Part shown: positions 40,812 to 53,334 of the stretch, piece by piece
Layout: each line of letters starts with the position of its first letter
How positions within the stretch are numbered: position 1 is the first letter of the stretch
From: Mycoplasmataceae bacterium
GTDB taxonomy: Bacteria; Bacillota_I; Bacilli_A; Mycoplasmatales; Mycoplasmoidaceae
Assembly: GCA_029009155.1 (NCBI GenBank)
Contig: JAQXJX010000002.1
Span: 1-64,000, forward strand
Length of the DNA: 64,000 nt
Direction: 5' to 3'
Position numbers and translations under genes: made by a program
Notes under the pieces: model-generated
Database searches by the model: none
Told to the model about the DNA's origin: nothing
Seen by the model: only the letters and a program-made list of their open reading frames with translations

Positions 40812-42605
40812 ATGTTTAAATTATTAAAGTATTTAAAGGGTAAATCATTAAAGTTGACTATACTTTCTATTATCTTCACTTTTTTAAGTGCTGCTTTTGA
40901 TATTTTACAACCTTTATTATTAACTTATGTAATTTCCATTGTTCAAGTTATTAATGGAACTGTAACACAAGATGTTCCTTTATTTTTTAATATTGTAGTA
41001 AATGCTTCTAATGCATGATATTATTTTTGGTTATTGTGTAGCATAATGGGTATTGCTGCCATCTTTTCATTTTTTCTTGGTGTTTTATCAAGCTATACAG
41101 CTTCAAAATCATCATTATTATGAATTCAAAATATTCGTAGTGCTTGTTATAAACAAATTTTGTCTTATTCTTTTTCAGAGTTAGATAAATTTTCAGTAAC
41201 TTCATTAATTACTAGATTGACAAATGATGCACAAAAAATACAGACAACTTATTTGTTATTTGCAACTGTTTTAATTAAAACACCATTATTAATTATTGGT
41301 GGTTTTATTCTTGCCTTTATTTTTAGTTGACAAATGGGTTTATTAATCATCGGAATTATATCGATTATGGCAGTCATAGTTGGTATTCTTGGAACAAGAG
41401 CAACACCATTATTTAATGCTAGTCAAAAATCTATAGATGAAGCTTCTTCTGTTATGAGAGAAAATATTTTGGGAGCTAGAGTTGTAAAGTCATTTAATTT
41501 ACAAGAAGATCAATCAAGACGTTACAATTTTTTTAATGAAAAATTAAGATTTTTTGCATATCGATCACAATCTTGAATTATTCCTATTATTTCTGTTGTT
41601 CAATTATTTTTAAATCTTGGAGTTGTATCAATTTTAACATTAGGTGGATTTTTAGTAATGACTCAAGGTGACCCTAATTTAGCCAACCAAATATTTGGAA
41701 TTGTTTCAACTATGGTTATGATCTTATCATCATTTGTTTCTGCTTTTATTTCTTTTTCAATGTTTGTTCGAACTAAAACATCATTTAAAAGAATTAATGA
41801 AGTAATTGAAACAGAGCCAAAAATCGTAAGCCCAATTAACTATAAACATTTTGATGAAAACAATTATGATATTGAATTTGAAAATGTTTCCTTTAGTTAC
41901 TTAGAAAATGCTAATAATAAAGTTTTAAAAGACTTAAATTTCAAGATTAAAACAGGATCAACTTTTGGTATTATCGGATCAACTGGAAGTGGTAAAAGTA
42001 GTATTATTAACTTAATCCCACGTTTACATGATGTAACTTCTGGAAGTATAAAAATTAATAATGTCAATGTAAAAGATTTATCTATTGATGAATTAAGAAA
42101 AAATATAGCTGTTGTTTTGCAAGAACAAATTCTATTTTCTGGTGATATTAAATACAACTTAAGATATGGTAAATCTGATGCCACAGAAGAAGAAATGATT
42201 GAAGCATGTAAGCAAGCATGTGCTTGAGAATTTGTTTCTCAATTACCTTCTAAACTAAATTCAACAGTTGAACAAAGAGGAAGAAATTTTTCTGGTGGAC
42301 AAAAACAAAGATTATGCTTAGCACGTGCATTGATAAAAAAACCAAAAATATTAATTTTAGATGATACAACTAGTGCCCTTGATTTAATTACTGAAACAAA
42401 AATTCAAGAAAATATTAAGAAAAATTTAACTAAGTGTACAAAGATTATTATTTCAGAAAGAGTTTCTTCAGTAAAAGATGCTGACCAAATCATTGTTTTA
42501 GAAGATGGGTTTATCACTGGAATTGGTACAAATAAACAATTAATAAAGACAAATTCTTTCTATAGAAATCTTGTTAATTCACAATTAGGTAGTATGAAAG
42601 GATAA
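40812..42605 (+). CDS. ABC exporter half-transporter with degenerate ATPase site
   Basis: A 597-residue ABC exporter: about six membrane helices (residues 15-310) and one ATPase domain. Walker A is GSTGSGKSS, the signature is FSGGQKQRLCLARA, but Walker B ends ILILDDTT (Asp518 for the catalytic Glu) and the H-loop reads IISERVSS (Glu549 for His). These mark a non-hydrolysing site, as in heterodimeric exporters such as BmrCD/LmrCD. The partner gene follows after two bases. It probably exports drugs, lipids or peptides; the substrate is unknown. Confidence 0.92.
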
Positions 42606-42607
42606 AT

Positions 42608-44497
42608 ATGAAGAAATCACCTTTAAAAGAGATGAAAGGTAAATGTAGTCCATCATACATTTATGAAAAAAACCAAAAATTTAATAAGAACATCAATGTT
42701 CAAAATTTTAAAATTTCATCAACAATAAAAAGATTATGACCATATGTTAAAGATGTAAAGTGATGATTGCTATTAATGTTTTGCTTTAATATTTTTGCAA
42801 TTTCGCTTGAAGTTTGCGGAATGTTTTTTACAGGTTTTGTTTATGACAAATATTTAATGACAATTGATATTGAGTGAGTTAAAATATTTTCAACTTTTTG
42901 TTTGTATTGTGTAATTATTTTAATTTCATATCTTTTTGGACATTTTTTTGACTATATTTGTATGTTGTCAACATTATGAATTTCGGAAAAAAGAATATGT
43001 TTTAAGCTTAGAAGAGATATTTTTAATAAATTTCAAAAGATGCCGGTTAAATATTTTGATCAAAGTGCATCAGGTGAGTTAATTACTAGAACAACAAATG
43101 ATGTAGATAATATTGCTATAGCTATTAACCAATATGTAAATAACACAATTTTTTGAATTATGATTTCTATTGGAATTGTTATTACAATGTTAGTAATTAA
43201 TGTAGTTCTTGCTTTAATTACTCTTATTGTTTATCCAATTATGATTTATTCAATTATTAAAATTGCTAAATTTATTAATCCATATTACAAAAAACAACAA
43301 GCACAAGTTGGTTGCTTAAATTCATTTGTTGAAGAAAGAGTAAGTGGTACTAAAATTATTTCTTTATACCAAAAAGAAAAAATTAATGAAGCAGAGTTTG
43401 AAGCTATTAATAAAAATTTAACTAAGAATTCTATTGTAGCTAATAGTACTTCTAATATTATGATGCCATTAAATAACTTTTTCAATAATATGGCATTTGT
43501 AATTTTGTCACTTTTAGGTATTTCATTAACTGCAACAGGCGTGATTAGTAAAGAATGAGGTTTAGTTAAATATGAAAATGTATCTTCACTTTTAATTGTG
43601 TTTACAATTTTTGCAAGAAATTTAACTAACCCTATTAACCAAATTGCATCTTCATTTGGTCCAATCATGTTAGCTCTAGCTTCAGCAAGTAGAATTTTTG
43701 AAATTTTAGATAAACCCGAAGAAATTGATGGTGAAAATGCAAAAGACATCAAGAATGTAAAAGGATATGTTCAAGCCAAAAAATTATGCTTTGGTTATGA
43801 TTCATCCAAAATGGTTTTATCAGATATTAATTTTAACGCTAAACCAGGTCAAATAACTGCTCTAGTAGGACCAACAGGTGCAGGTAAAACTACCATCATT
43901 AGTTTGATAACTAAATTTTATAAGATTACAAGTGGTGATTTATTAATAGATGGAGTTTCTATTAATGACATTACAGCAAAATCATTAAGACAAAATATTA
44001 CCATGGTATTGCAAGATACTTTCTTATTCAAAAATACAATTAGAGAAAATATTCGTTATGGAAGAATAGACGCAACAGATCTAGAAGTTAAAAAAGCTGC
44101 AGAATTATCAAATGCTAGTCACTTTATTGAACAATTACCTTTTGGGTATGACACAATCATTGAAGATAATGGCGCAAATTTATCACAAGGCCAAAGACAA
44201 TTATTAGCTATAGCAAGAGCTTTTTTGGCAAATTCAAAAATTATTATTTTAGATGAAGCAACAAGTAATATTGATACAAAGACTGAATTAGATATTCAAA
44301 AAGCTTTAGAAAAATTAATGAAGGATAGAACTACTTTTATTATTGCTCACCGTCTTTCAACAATTAAAAATGCTGATAATATTTTAGTTTTAGATCAAGG
44401 TAAAATAATTGAATCTGGAAAACATGATGATTTGCTTAAAAAGAAAGGTTTTTATGCAAAACTATATAATTCCCAATTTGAAGGGAAAACTATATAG
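42608..44497 (+). CDS. ABC exporter half-transporter with canonical Walker B
   Basis: A 629-residue ABC exporter with an N-terminal extension (about 50 residues) and about six membrane helices. ATPase motifs: Walker A GPTGAGKTT, signature LSQGQRQLLAIARAF, Walker B IIILDEATS with catalytic Glu, and H-loop IIAHRLST. It supplies the active catalytic Glu and His missing from its partner, so the two form an asymmetric heterodimer. The LSQGQ variant is common in mycoplasma exporters. It starts 3 bases after the first half. rbgA starts 3 bases after its stop. Confidence 0.92.
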
Positions 44498-44499
44498 TT

Positions 44500-45315
44500 A
44501 TGCAAAAAATTAATTGATTTATCGGCCACATGGCCAAATCATTAAAACAAATTCAATCTGAAATTAAAGGAATTGACTTAATTATTCAAGTTCTTGATGC
44601 TCGAGCAATTCAAAGTTCTACTAATCAGGAACTTGTTAATTTAGCAAAAGATAGAATTTTAGTAAATGTTGCTTTAAAAAGTGATTTAGCAGATTTAACT
44701 GATAAAAAGTCTAATGTATACTATTTTGATGTTAAACAAAAAAATCTAAGTACTGAAATTAATAAAATTTTAAAAAATGCTTTAAAAAGTAAGATTGAAA
44801 GATATAAAGCTAAAGGATTAGTTAATCCACATTTTTATGTAATGATAGTTGGACTACCAAATATTGGTAAATCTTCATTAATTAATGCATTAGCAAAGAA
44901 ATGTCGAGTTCAAGTAGAAAATCGTCCAGGTGTAACCCGTAAAGTTCATTTGATAAAAATCGATAAAAACTTCTCAGTTTATGATACTCCTGGAATTTTT
45001 ATCAAGAATATTGATTCTAATCAAACAGGTTACATCTTAGGATTAATTGGCGCTATTGATGAAAAAGTTTTACCATTAATGGATGTAACAGAATTTGCAA
45101 CAAATTATCTTTTTAAACATTATGAGCAACAAATTAGAAAATATTTTTCATATGATAAAGAGTATAATTTCTTTAACTTTGTTAATTTTGTAGCTCAAAA
45201 AAATTGCTTTTTATTAAAAAAAGAAGAATTAGATTTAGAGCGAACATATAAGTATTTGTTTAAACTATATAAAGAAAATAAAATTGTTAAAGTTGATTAT
45301 GAAAAAGAAAACTAA
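44500..45315 (+). CDS. rbgA: Ribosome biogenesis GTPase RbgA (YlqF)
   Basis: Assembly GTPase for the 50S subunit, 271 residues. The circular permutation is clear: G4 comes first (ALKSDLADL), then G1 (GLPNIGKSSLINAL), then G3 (DTPGIF). The N-terminus NWFIGHMAKSLKQI is diagnostic. The G4 motif, normally N-K-x-D, is LKSD here, with Leu59 instead of Asn, which could relax guanine specificity. The C-terminal domain is shorter and more divergent than in B. subtilis. It begins 3 bases after the ABC stop and overlaps rnhB by 17 bases. Confidence 0.92.
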
Positions 45316-45967
45316 AAAAGAAGTATATGATCGTTACCTTTATGAAAATAAGTATTGATCTAAAGGTTGTAATTATGTACTAGGTATTGATGAAGCTGGT
45401 AGAGGAAGCTGAGCTGGTCCGATTAGTGTGGCCGGAGTAGTATTACCAGTTGGATATAAAAATGATGAAATTAATGATTCAAAATTATTATCAGCAGCTA
45501 AAAGGCAAAAATTATTTGATGTGATTATTAAAGATGCAGTTTGGTATCAAATAACTTTTGTCCCTGCTGTTGATGTAGACAAATATAATCCTAAGCAAGC
45601 AACTATTAATGGAATGAAAAAAATTATTGAAAAATGTAATCCTAAGCCTGATGTTGCTTTAATTGATGCTGAAAAAATTCAAAACTGCAAGATTAAAACA
45701 GAATCTATTATTAAAGGTGATCAAAAATCTATATCTATAGCAGCAGCTAGCATTCTTGCAAAAGTTTCCCGGGACCTATTAATGTGTGAATATGATAAGA
45801 AATACCCTGAATATGAATTTGCTAAACATAAAGGATATGGAACTTTATTACATTTAAAAAAGATTCGTAAATATGGTCCAATAGAAAAATTTCATCGTTT
45901 TTCTTACAATTCTATTAAAGAAATTAACAAAAATGCTAATTTCGAAGAAAGAATTCATAGTAAATAA
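45299..45967 (+). CDS. rnhB: Ribonuclease HII
   Basis: Removes RNA from RNA-DNA hybrids, including misincorporated ribonucleotides. 222 residues. The catalytic motif GIDEAGRGSWAGP keeps the Asp-Glu pair and Gly-Arg-Gly; a later VALIDAEKI supplies another acidic ligand. The end block AASILAKVSRDLLM is typical. Two Trp codons in the first 40 residues are TGA. The ATG lies within the rbgA 3' end, so the two are translated together, as rbgA and rnhB commonly are. Confidence 0.95.
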
Positions 45968-45977
45968 ATTGGAATTG

Positions 45978-45994
45978 TAGGCATCATTTGCCTA
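45978..45994 (+). terminator. Weak hairpin after rnhB
   Basis: TAGGCA / TGCCTA with a five-base loop followed by a mixed AT tract rather than a clean T run. A weak terminator for the ABC-rbgA-rnhB unit. Confidence 0.4.
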
Positions 45995-46063
45995 TATTTA
46001 TATATATAAGGAAACATAATTTTAATAACAATTTATATACTCAAAATCACTCTTTTTAAAAAA

Positions 46064-46090
46064 TTAGCACTCTTTTTGTTAAACTGCTAA
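46064..46090 (+). promoter_or_regulatory. CIRCE operator (HrcA site) upstream of dnaK
   Basis: TTAGCACTC, nine bases, then AACTGCTAA: the left arm matches the CIRCE consensus fully and the right arm at 7 of 9. It overlaps the -35 box, so HrcA binding would block the dnaK promoter. hrcA itself is not in the window. Confidence 0.85.
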
Positions 46091-46104
46091 TTTTTTGTTA
46101 TAAT
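46076..46104 (+). promoter_or_regulatory. dnaK promoter
   Basis: A -35 TTGTTA (46076-46081), a 17-base spacer, and a perfect -10 TATAAT (46099-46104). The -35 is inside the CIRCE element, giving a clear repressor-controlled layout. Confidence 0.8.
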
Positions 46105-46121
46105 ATCTTTAATCAAAATGA

Positions 46122-47942
<1,821 letters not shown>

Positions 47943-47966
47943 TTAAGTAATTTTGTTAAAAATTTA

Positions 47967-47998
47967 AATAGTAAGAACTAATTTCTTGCTATTTTTTT
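47967..47998 (+). terminator. dnaK terminator
   Basis: Stem of 11 pairs (AATAGTAAGAA / TTCTTGCTATT, one G-U) with a five-base loop and a T run. Confidence 0.85.
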
Positions 47999-48040
47999 AT
48001 TTTTATATTTAATATAAAGATTCATATTAAAAATAGTTTG

Positions 48041-48046
48041 TATAAT
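48041..48046 (+). promoter_or_regulatory. Candidate -10 box for ptsI
   Basis: TATAAT 90 bases before the ptsI ATG, giving a leader of about 80 bases. No convincing -35. Confidence 0.4.
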
Positions 48047-48135
48047 ATTAACCTATATATAAAAAAATATAGTTATAGGGGAAAAATACATAATTATTTA
48101 ATTATTTTTCCTGTTGAAAGGATTTTTATACTAAA

Positions 48136-49872
48136 ATGGCTGAGATTAAAGCTCAATTTTTAAAAGGTATTGGTAGTAGTGATGGAATAGCTATTGCTAA
48201 AACTTATTTATTAGATAAACCACAAATTAATGTTGATAGAACTAAAACTATTGATAATATTGATGAAGCTATAAAATCATTAGAAAAAACTATTGCAACT
48301 ACAACTATGCAATTAGAAAAAATTAAGGATATTGCAACAGAAAAACTTGGTGAAGAAAAAGGTGAAATTTTTATTGCTCACATTGGTATTGCAAATGATC
48401 CTGAAATGATTAAGGAAATGAAAGCATTGATTAATGATACAAAAATCAATGTTCCTTATGCAATTGAACAAGTATACAACAAATATTATGAAGTTTTCAG
48501 GTCAATGGAAGATGCTTATTTCAAAGAAAGAGCAACTGACATTTTAGATATTAAAGAAAGAATGCTTTGTAATGCTTTAGGTTTAACATTACCTGATTTA
48601 GTTAGTCTTGACACTGAAGTTGTTTTAATTTGTCATGAATTAACTCCAAGTGATACAGCAATGTTAAACAAGAAATTTGTTAAAGGAATTATTTCTGAAA
48701 CTGGTGGAAGAACTTCACATGCAGCAATTATGTCTCGTAGTCTAGAAATTCCTGCAGTTTTAGGAGTAAAAGACATTTTAACTAAAGTTAAACCAAATCA
48801 AATGGTAGCAATTGATGGTAAAGAAGGAATTGTTGATACAAATCCAGATTTAGCTAGTTGACAAGTTAGAATTCAAGAACATGATAAATTTGTAAAAGAA
48901 TTACAAAAATTTGTTAATGTTAAAACATTAACAAAAGATAATGTAAAAGTTAATGTTGAAGCTAATATTGGTAATCCAGTAGATGCTGATTGAGCTATAA
49001 AATATGGATGTGAAGGTATAGGATTATACCGTAGTGAATTTTTATACATGGGCAATAACCAATGACCAACTGAAGAAGAACAATTTATTGGTTACAAATC
49101 AGTTTTAGAAAAAATTAAGGATGAAATAGTAGTTATTAGAACACTTGATATTGGTGGAGATAAAAAATTAAGCTACTATACATTCCCTGAAGAAATGAAT
49201 CCATTTTTAGGATATCGTGCTATTAGATTCTGTTTAGCTAATAAAGATATTTTCAGAACTCAATTAAGAGCATTAGGAAGAGCTAGTGTTTATGGAAAAT
49301 TAGCTATTATGTTCCCAATGATTGCTACAATTGATGAATTTAAACAAGCAAAATCATTTGCTCTTGAAGTATTTGATGAATTAAGAAAAGAAGGAAAACC
49401 AGTAGCTGATAATATTCAAATTGGTATGATGGTTGAAATTCCTGCAAGTGCTGCTATGGCTGATAAATTTGCAAAATATGCAGATTTCTTCTCAATTGGT
49501 ACTAATGATTTAATTCAATATACAATGGCTTGTGACCGTATGTCTAAAACAGTTTCTTATTTATACCAACCTAACAATCCAGCTTTATTGAGAATGATCG
49601 ACATGACAATTAAAGGTGCACATGCTAATAATAAATGAGTTGGTATGTGTGGTGAAATGGCAGGCGATATTATGTCAACTCCATTGTTATTAGGTTTAGG
49701 TCTTGATAATTTCTCAATGAGTGCTACAAGTATTCCAAATGCTAGAAGAATAATTAATAATCTAAATCGTAAAGATTGTGAAAAATTAGTTCAAGAAGCA
49801 CTTAATTTAGAAACTATCGATGAAGTTAATGCTTTAGTAAAAGACTTCTTAACTAAACAAAAATTAATTTAA
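48136..49872 (+). CDS. ptsI: PTS enzyme I (phosphoenolpyruvate-protein phosphotransferase)
   Basis: First enzyme of the sugar phosphotransferase system: takes phosphate from phosphoenolpyruvate and passes it to HPr. 578 residues, usual length. The phosphorylated His is His195 in [21 protein letters not shown]. The PEP-binding TIM-barrel motifs are [23 protein letters not shown] and [16 protein letters not shown], with the active Cys in [10 protein letters not shown]. Several Trp codons are TGA. An AAAGGA site lies about 14 bases before the ATG. It is a single-gene unit between two terminators; no ptsH is nearby. It implies that sugars enter by PTS. Confidence 0.97.
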
Positions 49873-49894
49873 TTTTTTATAGTTTTATTTATTT

Positions 49895-49932
49895 ATAAGG
49901 TCAAGTATTTACTTTTGACCTTATATTTTTTT
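49895..49932 (+). terminator. ptsI terminator
   Basis: Strong stem ATAAGGTCAA / TTGACCTTAT with a T run. Confidence 0.9.
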
Positions 49933-49999
49933 ATTTAGTTAAAAAAATAATATAATGAATTTGTTATTTTATTTTTATAGTTCATAGACAGGAGCTTAC

Positions 50000-52009
50000 A
50001 TGGATAATCAAAATAGTGATAAAGCTGTTAATGGTTCTTCTTTAAAAGATGTTACACCTTTTAAGTTGTATCCATCAAAAAAAGTTTATAACAAGATTTT
50101 TTTAGCAACTTTATTTTATTCTTTTTCTTTCTTATTATTGATTTTAGCTTGCACTTTAGGATATTCTGCATTCTCAAAAGATTTAGGTAAATTACCAGGA
50201 AATATTACTTTAGGAGCATTATGTTTATCTTTTTCAATAATATTTTTCATTCTCCTTATTTGATATCAATATAAAAAATGTGAAAGACCATATTCAATTG
50301 AACTTTACAAATGAATGTTATACTTATCAGCTATTCCATTCGTCAATGCAATAGTTGCTTATTTATGACGTCGTGATGAAAAGAAAATTTTCAACACAAA
50401 TTGTGCATTAAAAGATAAAAACTTTAAGCCAAGTCATTTTATGCCAGCTACATTAACAATTTTATTCATGTTAATTATATTTATTGTTTTAACAGCATGA
50501 ATTTATTATGTTTCAACTGGTGGTGTAGAATATTCATACAAGGATAAAGAAGGTATTGTACACATTGAAAAATGTCCTGTTCCAGGAATCTTAGATATAT
50601 TCTTAAACCCTATCAAAGGTTTTACTGGATATACTTCTGAAATTAAACAAGACTTCTGAAAAGATCAAGCAGCAAATATTCCTACACCTGGATTAGATAA
50701 ATATCAACGACCATTTAAAAATGGTACTGCTAGTATTACAATTTTCTTATTATCAATGAATGGTATGATGGTTTTAGTAAGTAGAACTAAAGCACTAGAA
50801 GCTGGTATGGGTAAATTATTGATAAAAATGAAAGGTAAAGAAATTATCTTAGTTCCATTATTAACTTTTATTTTATCAATTTGTGGTACAGTATGAGGTA
50901 TGTGTGAACAAACAATGCCATTATTTGTTGTAGTAGTTCCATTATTATATGCAGCTGGATTCGATATTATGACAGGTGCATTAGTAGTAATCTTTGGTGC
51001 AGGAATCGGTGTTGCTGGTTCATTAATCAACCCAACAATGATTAGTATTGCATGTGATGCTGCAGGCCATGCTATAGGTCAAAATATTACTATGACAAAT
51101 GGTATTGTATGAAGAGCAATTATCTACATATTATTTACAATTGCTTGTTGTACAGTATTAACATTATATGCAATAAGAGTTAAGAAAAATCCTACTAAAT
51201 CACTTGTTTATTTAAGTGAACAAGAATTTAAAACACAATTTACTTTTGATAAAGCATCAATTCCTGAATTCACAAGACAAAGAAAAATAACATTATGAAT
51301 CTTCTCGTTATCATTCCTTTTATTAATGATTGGTTTTATTTCATGAGAAAAAATCATTCCAGGATTTACAGGTATTACTAATTTAAATAACATGATGAAA
51401 GAATATTTCCCATTCTTATCAAGTGCTAACCCTATTGGTGATTGAGAAATGGTAGAAGGTGCATTCTTATTTACAATTAGTGCATTTATTGTTGGATTTG
51501 TAAACTGAAGATCTGAAAAAGATTTCATTAAAGTATTTGTAGGTGGATGTGCAGAATTCTTAGGTGTTGCATTTACATGTACATTAGCTCGTGGTTTATC
51601 AATCACTTTAACAGAATCAGGATTACATACAGCTTTAATTAATGGTTGTTCATCAGCATTACGCAACATTAACCCATCATTATTTATCTTCTTAGTATTT
51701 ATATTGTTATCATTCTTATCATTCTTTATTCCTTCAACTTCTGGTTTAGGATCTGCATCGATGCCAGTATTAGCTCCATTAGCAGTTAATGCAAATGTTT
51801 CTGTATCTGGTGTTATTACAGCATTCAGTCATGCAGAAGGTTTAGTAAACTTAGTTTCTCCTACATCAATGGTATTACCACAACTTGAAGCTTCAAAAAT
51901 TACTTATGATAAATTCTTGAAAGCAGTTTGACCAATGTTATTATTGTTCACACTAATTTCTGTTGTAACACTATTAGTTGGACCAATGTTAGGAAACAGT
52001 TTATTCTAA
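50000..52009 (+). CDS. YfcC-family membrane transporter with N-terminal extension
   Basis: A 669-residue polytopic membrane protein. The C-terminal ~500 residues match the YfcC/DcuC-like family: the V-P-G-I-L-D-I-F start, the GMCEQTMPLFVVVVPLLYAAGFD block, GAGIGVAGSLINPTMISIA and the end IPSTSGLGSASMPVLAPLA. Family members are proposed to move carboxylates or basic amino acids (arginine-ornithine exchange is often inferred in mycoplasmas); the substrate here is not known. Residues 1-170 add about four extra membrane helices not usual for the family (about 33-53, 70-90, 105-122 and 148-170). An AGGAGC site precedes the ATG. It is a single-gene unit. Confidence 0.85.
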
Positions 52010-52023
52010 GAGATTATGAAATT

Positions 52024-52052
52024 TAGCTAGTAAATTCACTAGCTATTTTTTT
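52024..52052 (+). terminator. Terminator after YfcC-family gene
   Basis: Stem TAGCTAGT / ACTAGCTA with a six-base loop and a T run; the ispG -10 box begins four bases after it. Confidence 0.9.
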
Positions 52053-52055
52053 GTT

Positions 52056-52061
52056 TATAAT
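52056..52061 (+). promoter_or_regulatory. -10 box of ispG, probably leaderless
   Basis: A perfect TATAAT ends six bases before the ispG ATG. Transcription would begin on or next to the start codon. No Shine-Dalgarno is present, and the preceding terminator leaves no room for another promoter without read-through. Confidence 0.6.
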
Positions 52062-52067
52062 ATTTTC

Positions 52068-53111
52068 ATGTATAAAAGAACACAAACAAAATCAATTAAA
52101 ATCAAAGATGTAGTGATTGGTCATAGTAATCAAGTTATTATTCAATCTATGACTAATACAAAAACTAGTAATATTAATGCAACTATTAAACAAGTTAATA
52201 AACTAGTTAGTTTAGGATGTAAATTGGTAAGAGTAGCTATTTTTGATACTAATGATTTAAAAGGATTAAAAAAGATAGTTAATTCAGCTACATGTCCAAT
52301 AATTGCTGATATTCATTACAATTATCAATTTGCAATTAATGCAATTATTAATGGTGCTGCAGCAATTAGGATTAATCCAGGAAATTTACAAGATTTAAAT
52401 CAATTTTTAGAAATAATTAAAGTTGCTAAAGAATATAAAACACCAATTAGAATTGGTCTAAATACAGGATCATTACCAAAAGATGTAAAAACTAATATAC
52501 AAATTATTAATTTAATGAAAAAATATGTAGCATTTTGTGAGGATAATAACTTTAATCTTTTAGTTTTAAGTATTAAATCAACTGATGTTCAAAAAACAAT
52601 TGAATTAAATGAATTATTAGCATCAACATTTTCTTATCCAATTCATCTAGGCGTCACAGAAGCAGCAGATTTAACAATTTCAAGCATTCGTTCAACTATT
52701 GCTTTGAGTAAACTTTTACAAGAAGGAATTGGTTCTACAATCAGAATTTCAATTAGTGGTGAACCTTACAATGAACCAATTGTTGCTAAAATTTTATTAG
52801 ATGAAATTGGAATCAAACAAGATATAACAAAAATAATAGCTTGTCCAACATGCGGTAGATGTCAATACAATTTTACTCAACTATATTTAAGAATAAAAGA
52901 ATTTGTTGATTTAAATCCTAATGGAAAATTAACAGTAGCAATTATGGGTTGCACTGTTAATGGAATTAATGAAGCTAAAAAAGCAGATATTGGTATTTTT
53001 GGAGTTGATAAAAATCATGGTATTCTTTATGTTAAAAATAAAATGATTGGTAAATTTTCAATAAATGAATTAATTGATAAGTTTAAAGAAGAATATTTAA
53101 AGCTAATGTAA
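52068..53111 (+). CDS. ispG: 4-hydroxy-3-methylbut-2-enyl diphosphate synthase (flavodoxin)
   Basis: GcpE/IspG of the MEP isoprenoid pathway; converts methylerythritol cyclodiphosphate to HMBPP using a [4Fe-4S] cluster. 347 residues, usual bacterial length. N-terminal barrel: VVIGHSNQVIIQSMTNTKT and PIIADIHYNYQFA. The cluster Cys are 259 and 262 (ACPTCGRCQ) and 295 (IMGCTVNG). It has no Trp-TGA codon. The other MEP genes are not in the window, but this one implies the pathway. The first codon directly follows a promoter-like -10, suggesting a leaderless message. Confidence 0.96.
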   Translation: MYKRTQTKSIKIKDVVIGHSNQVIIQSMTNTKTSNINATIKQVNKLVSLGCKLVRVAIFDTNDLKGLKKIVNSATCPIIADIHYNYQFAINAIINGAAAIRINPGNLQDLNQFLEIIKVAKEYKTPIRIGLNTGSLPKDVKTNIQIINLMKKYVAFCEDNNFNLLVLSIKSTDVQKTIELNELLASTFSYPIHLGVTEAADLTISSIRSTIALSKLLQEGIGSTIRISISGEPYNEPIVAKILLDEIGIKQDITKIIACPTCGRCQYNFTQLYLRIKEFVDLNPNGKLTVAIMGCTVNGINEAKKADIGIFGVDKNHGILYVKNKMIGKFSINELIDKFKEEYLKLM

Positions 53112-53334
53112 TAAGTTTATTTGGTTTTGTGTTTGTTACATAAATCATAATCAACTTTGTAATTAAAACAGTTAAACATAGTAAGATTGTTTTTTAAAAT
53201 AATTTATTACTCATAGATATAACTAATATAGAAATTTTTGATCATATAATATTTACTTTTTTATATATAATATAAATCTTAATATAATTAGTAATCTATA
53301 TTCTAATTTATTTGCTTGTGGAGATTGGTGATTT

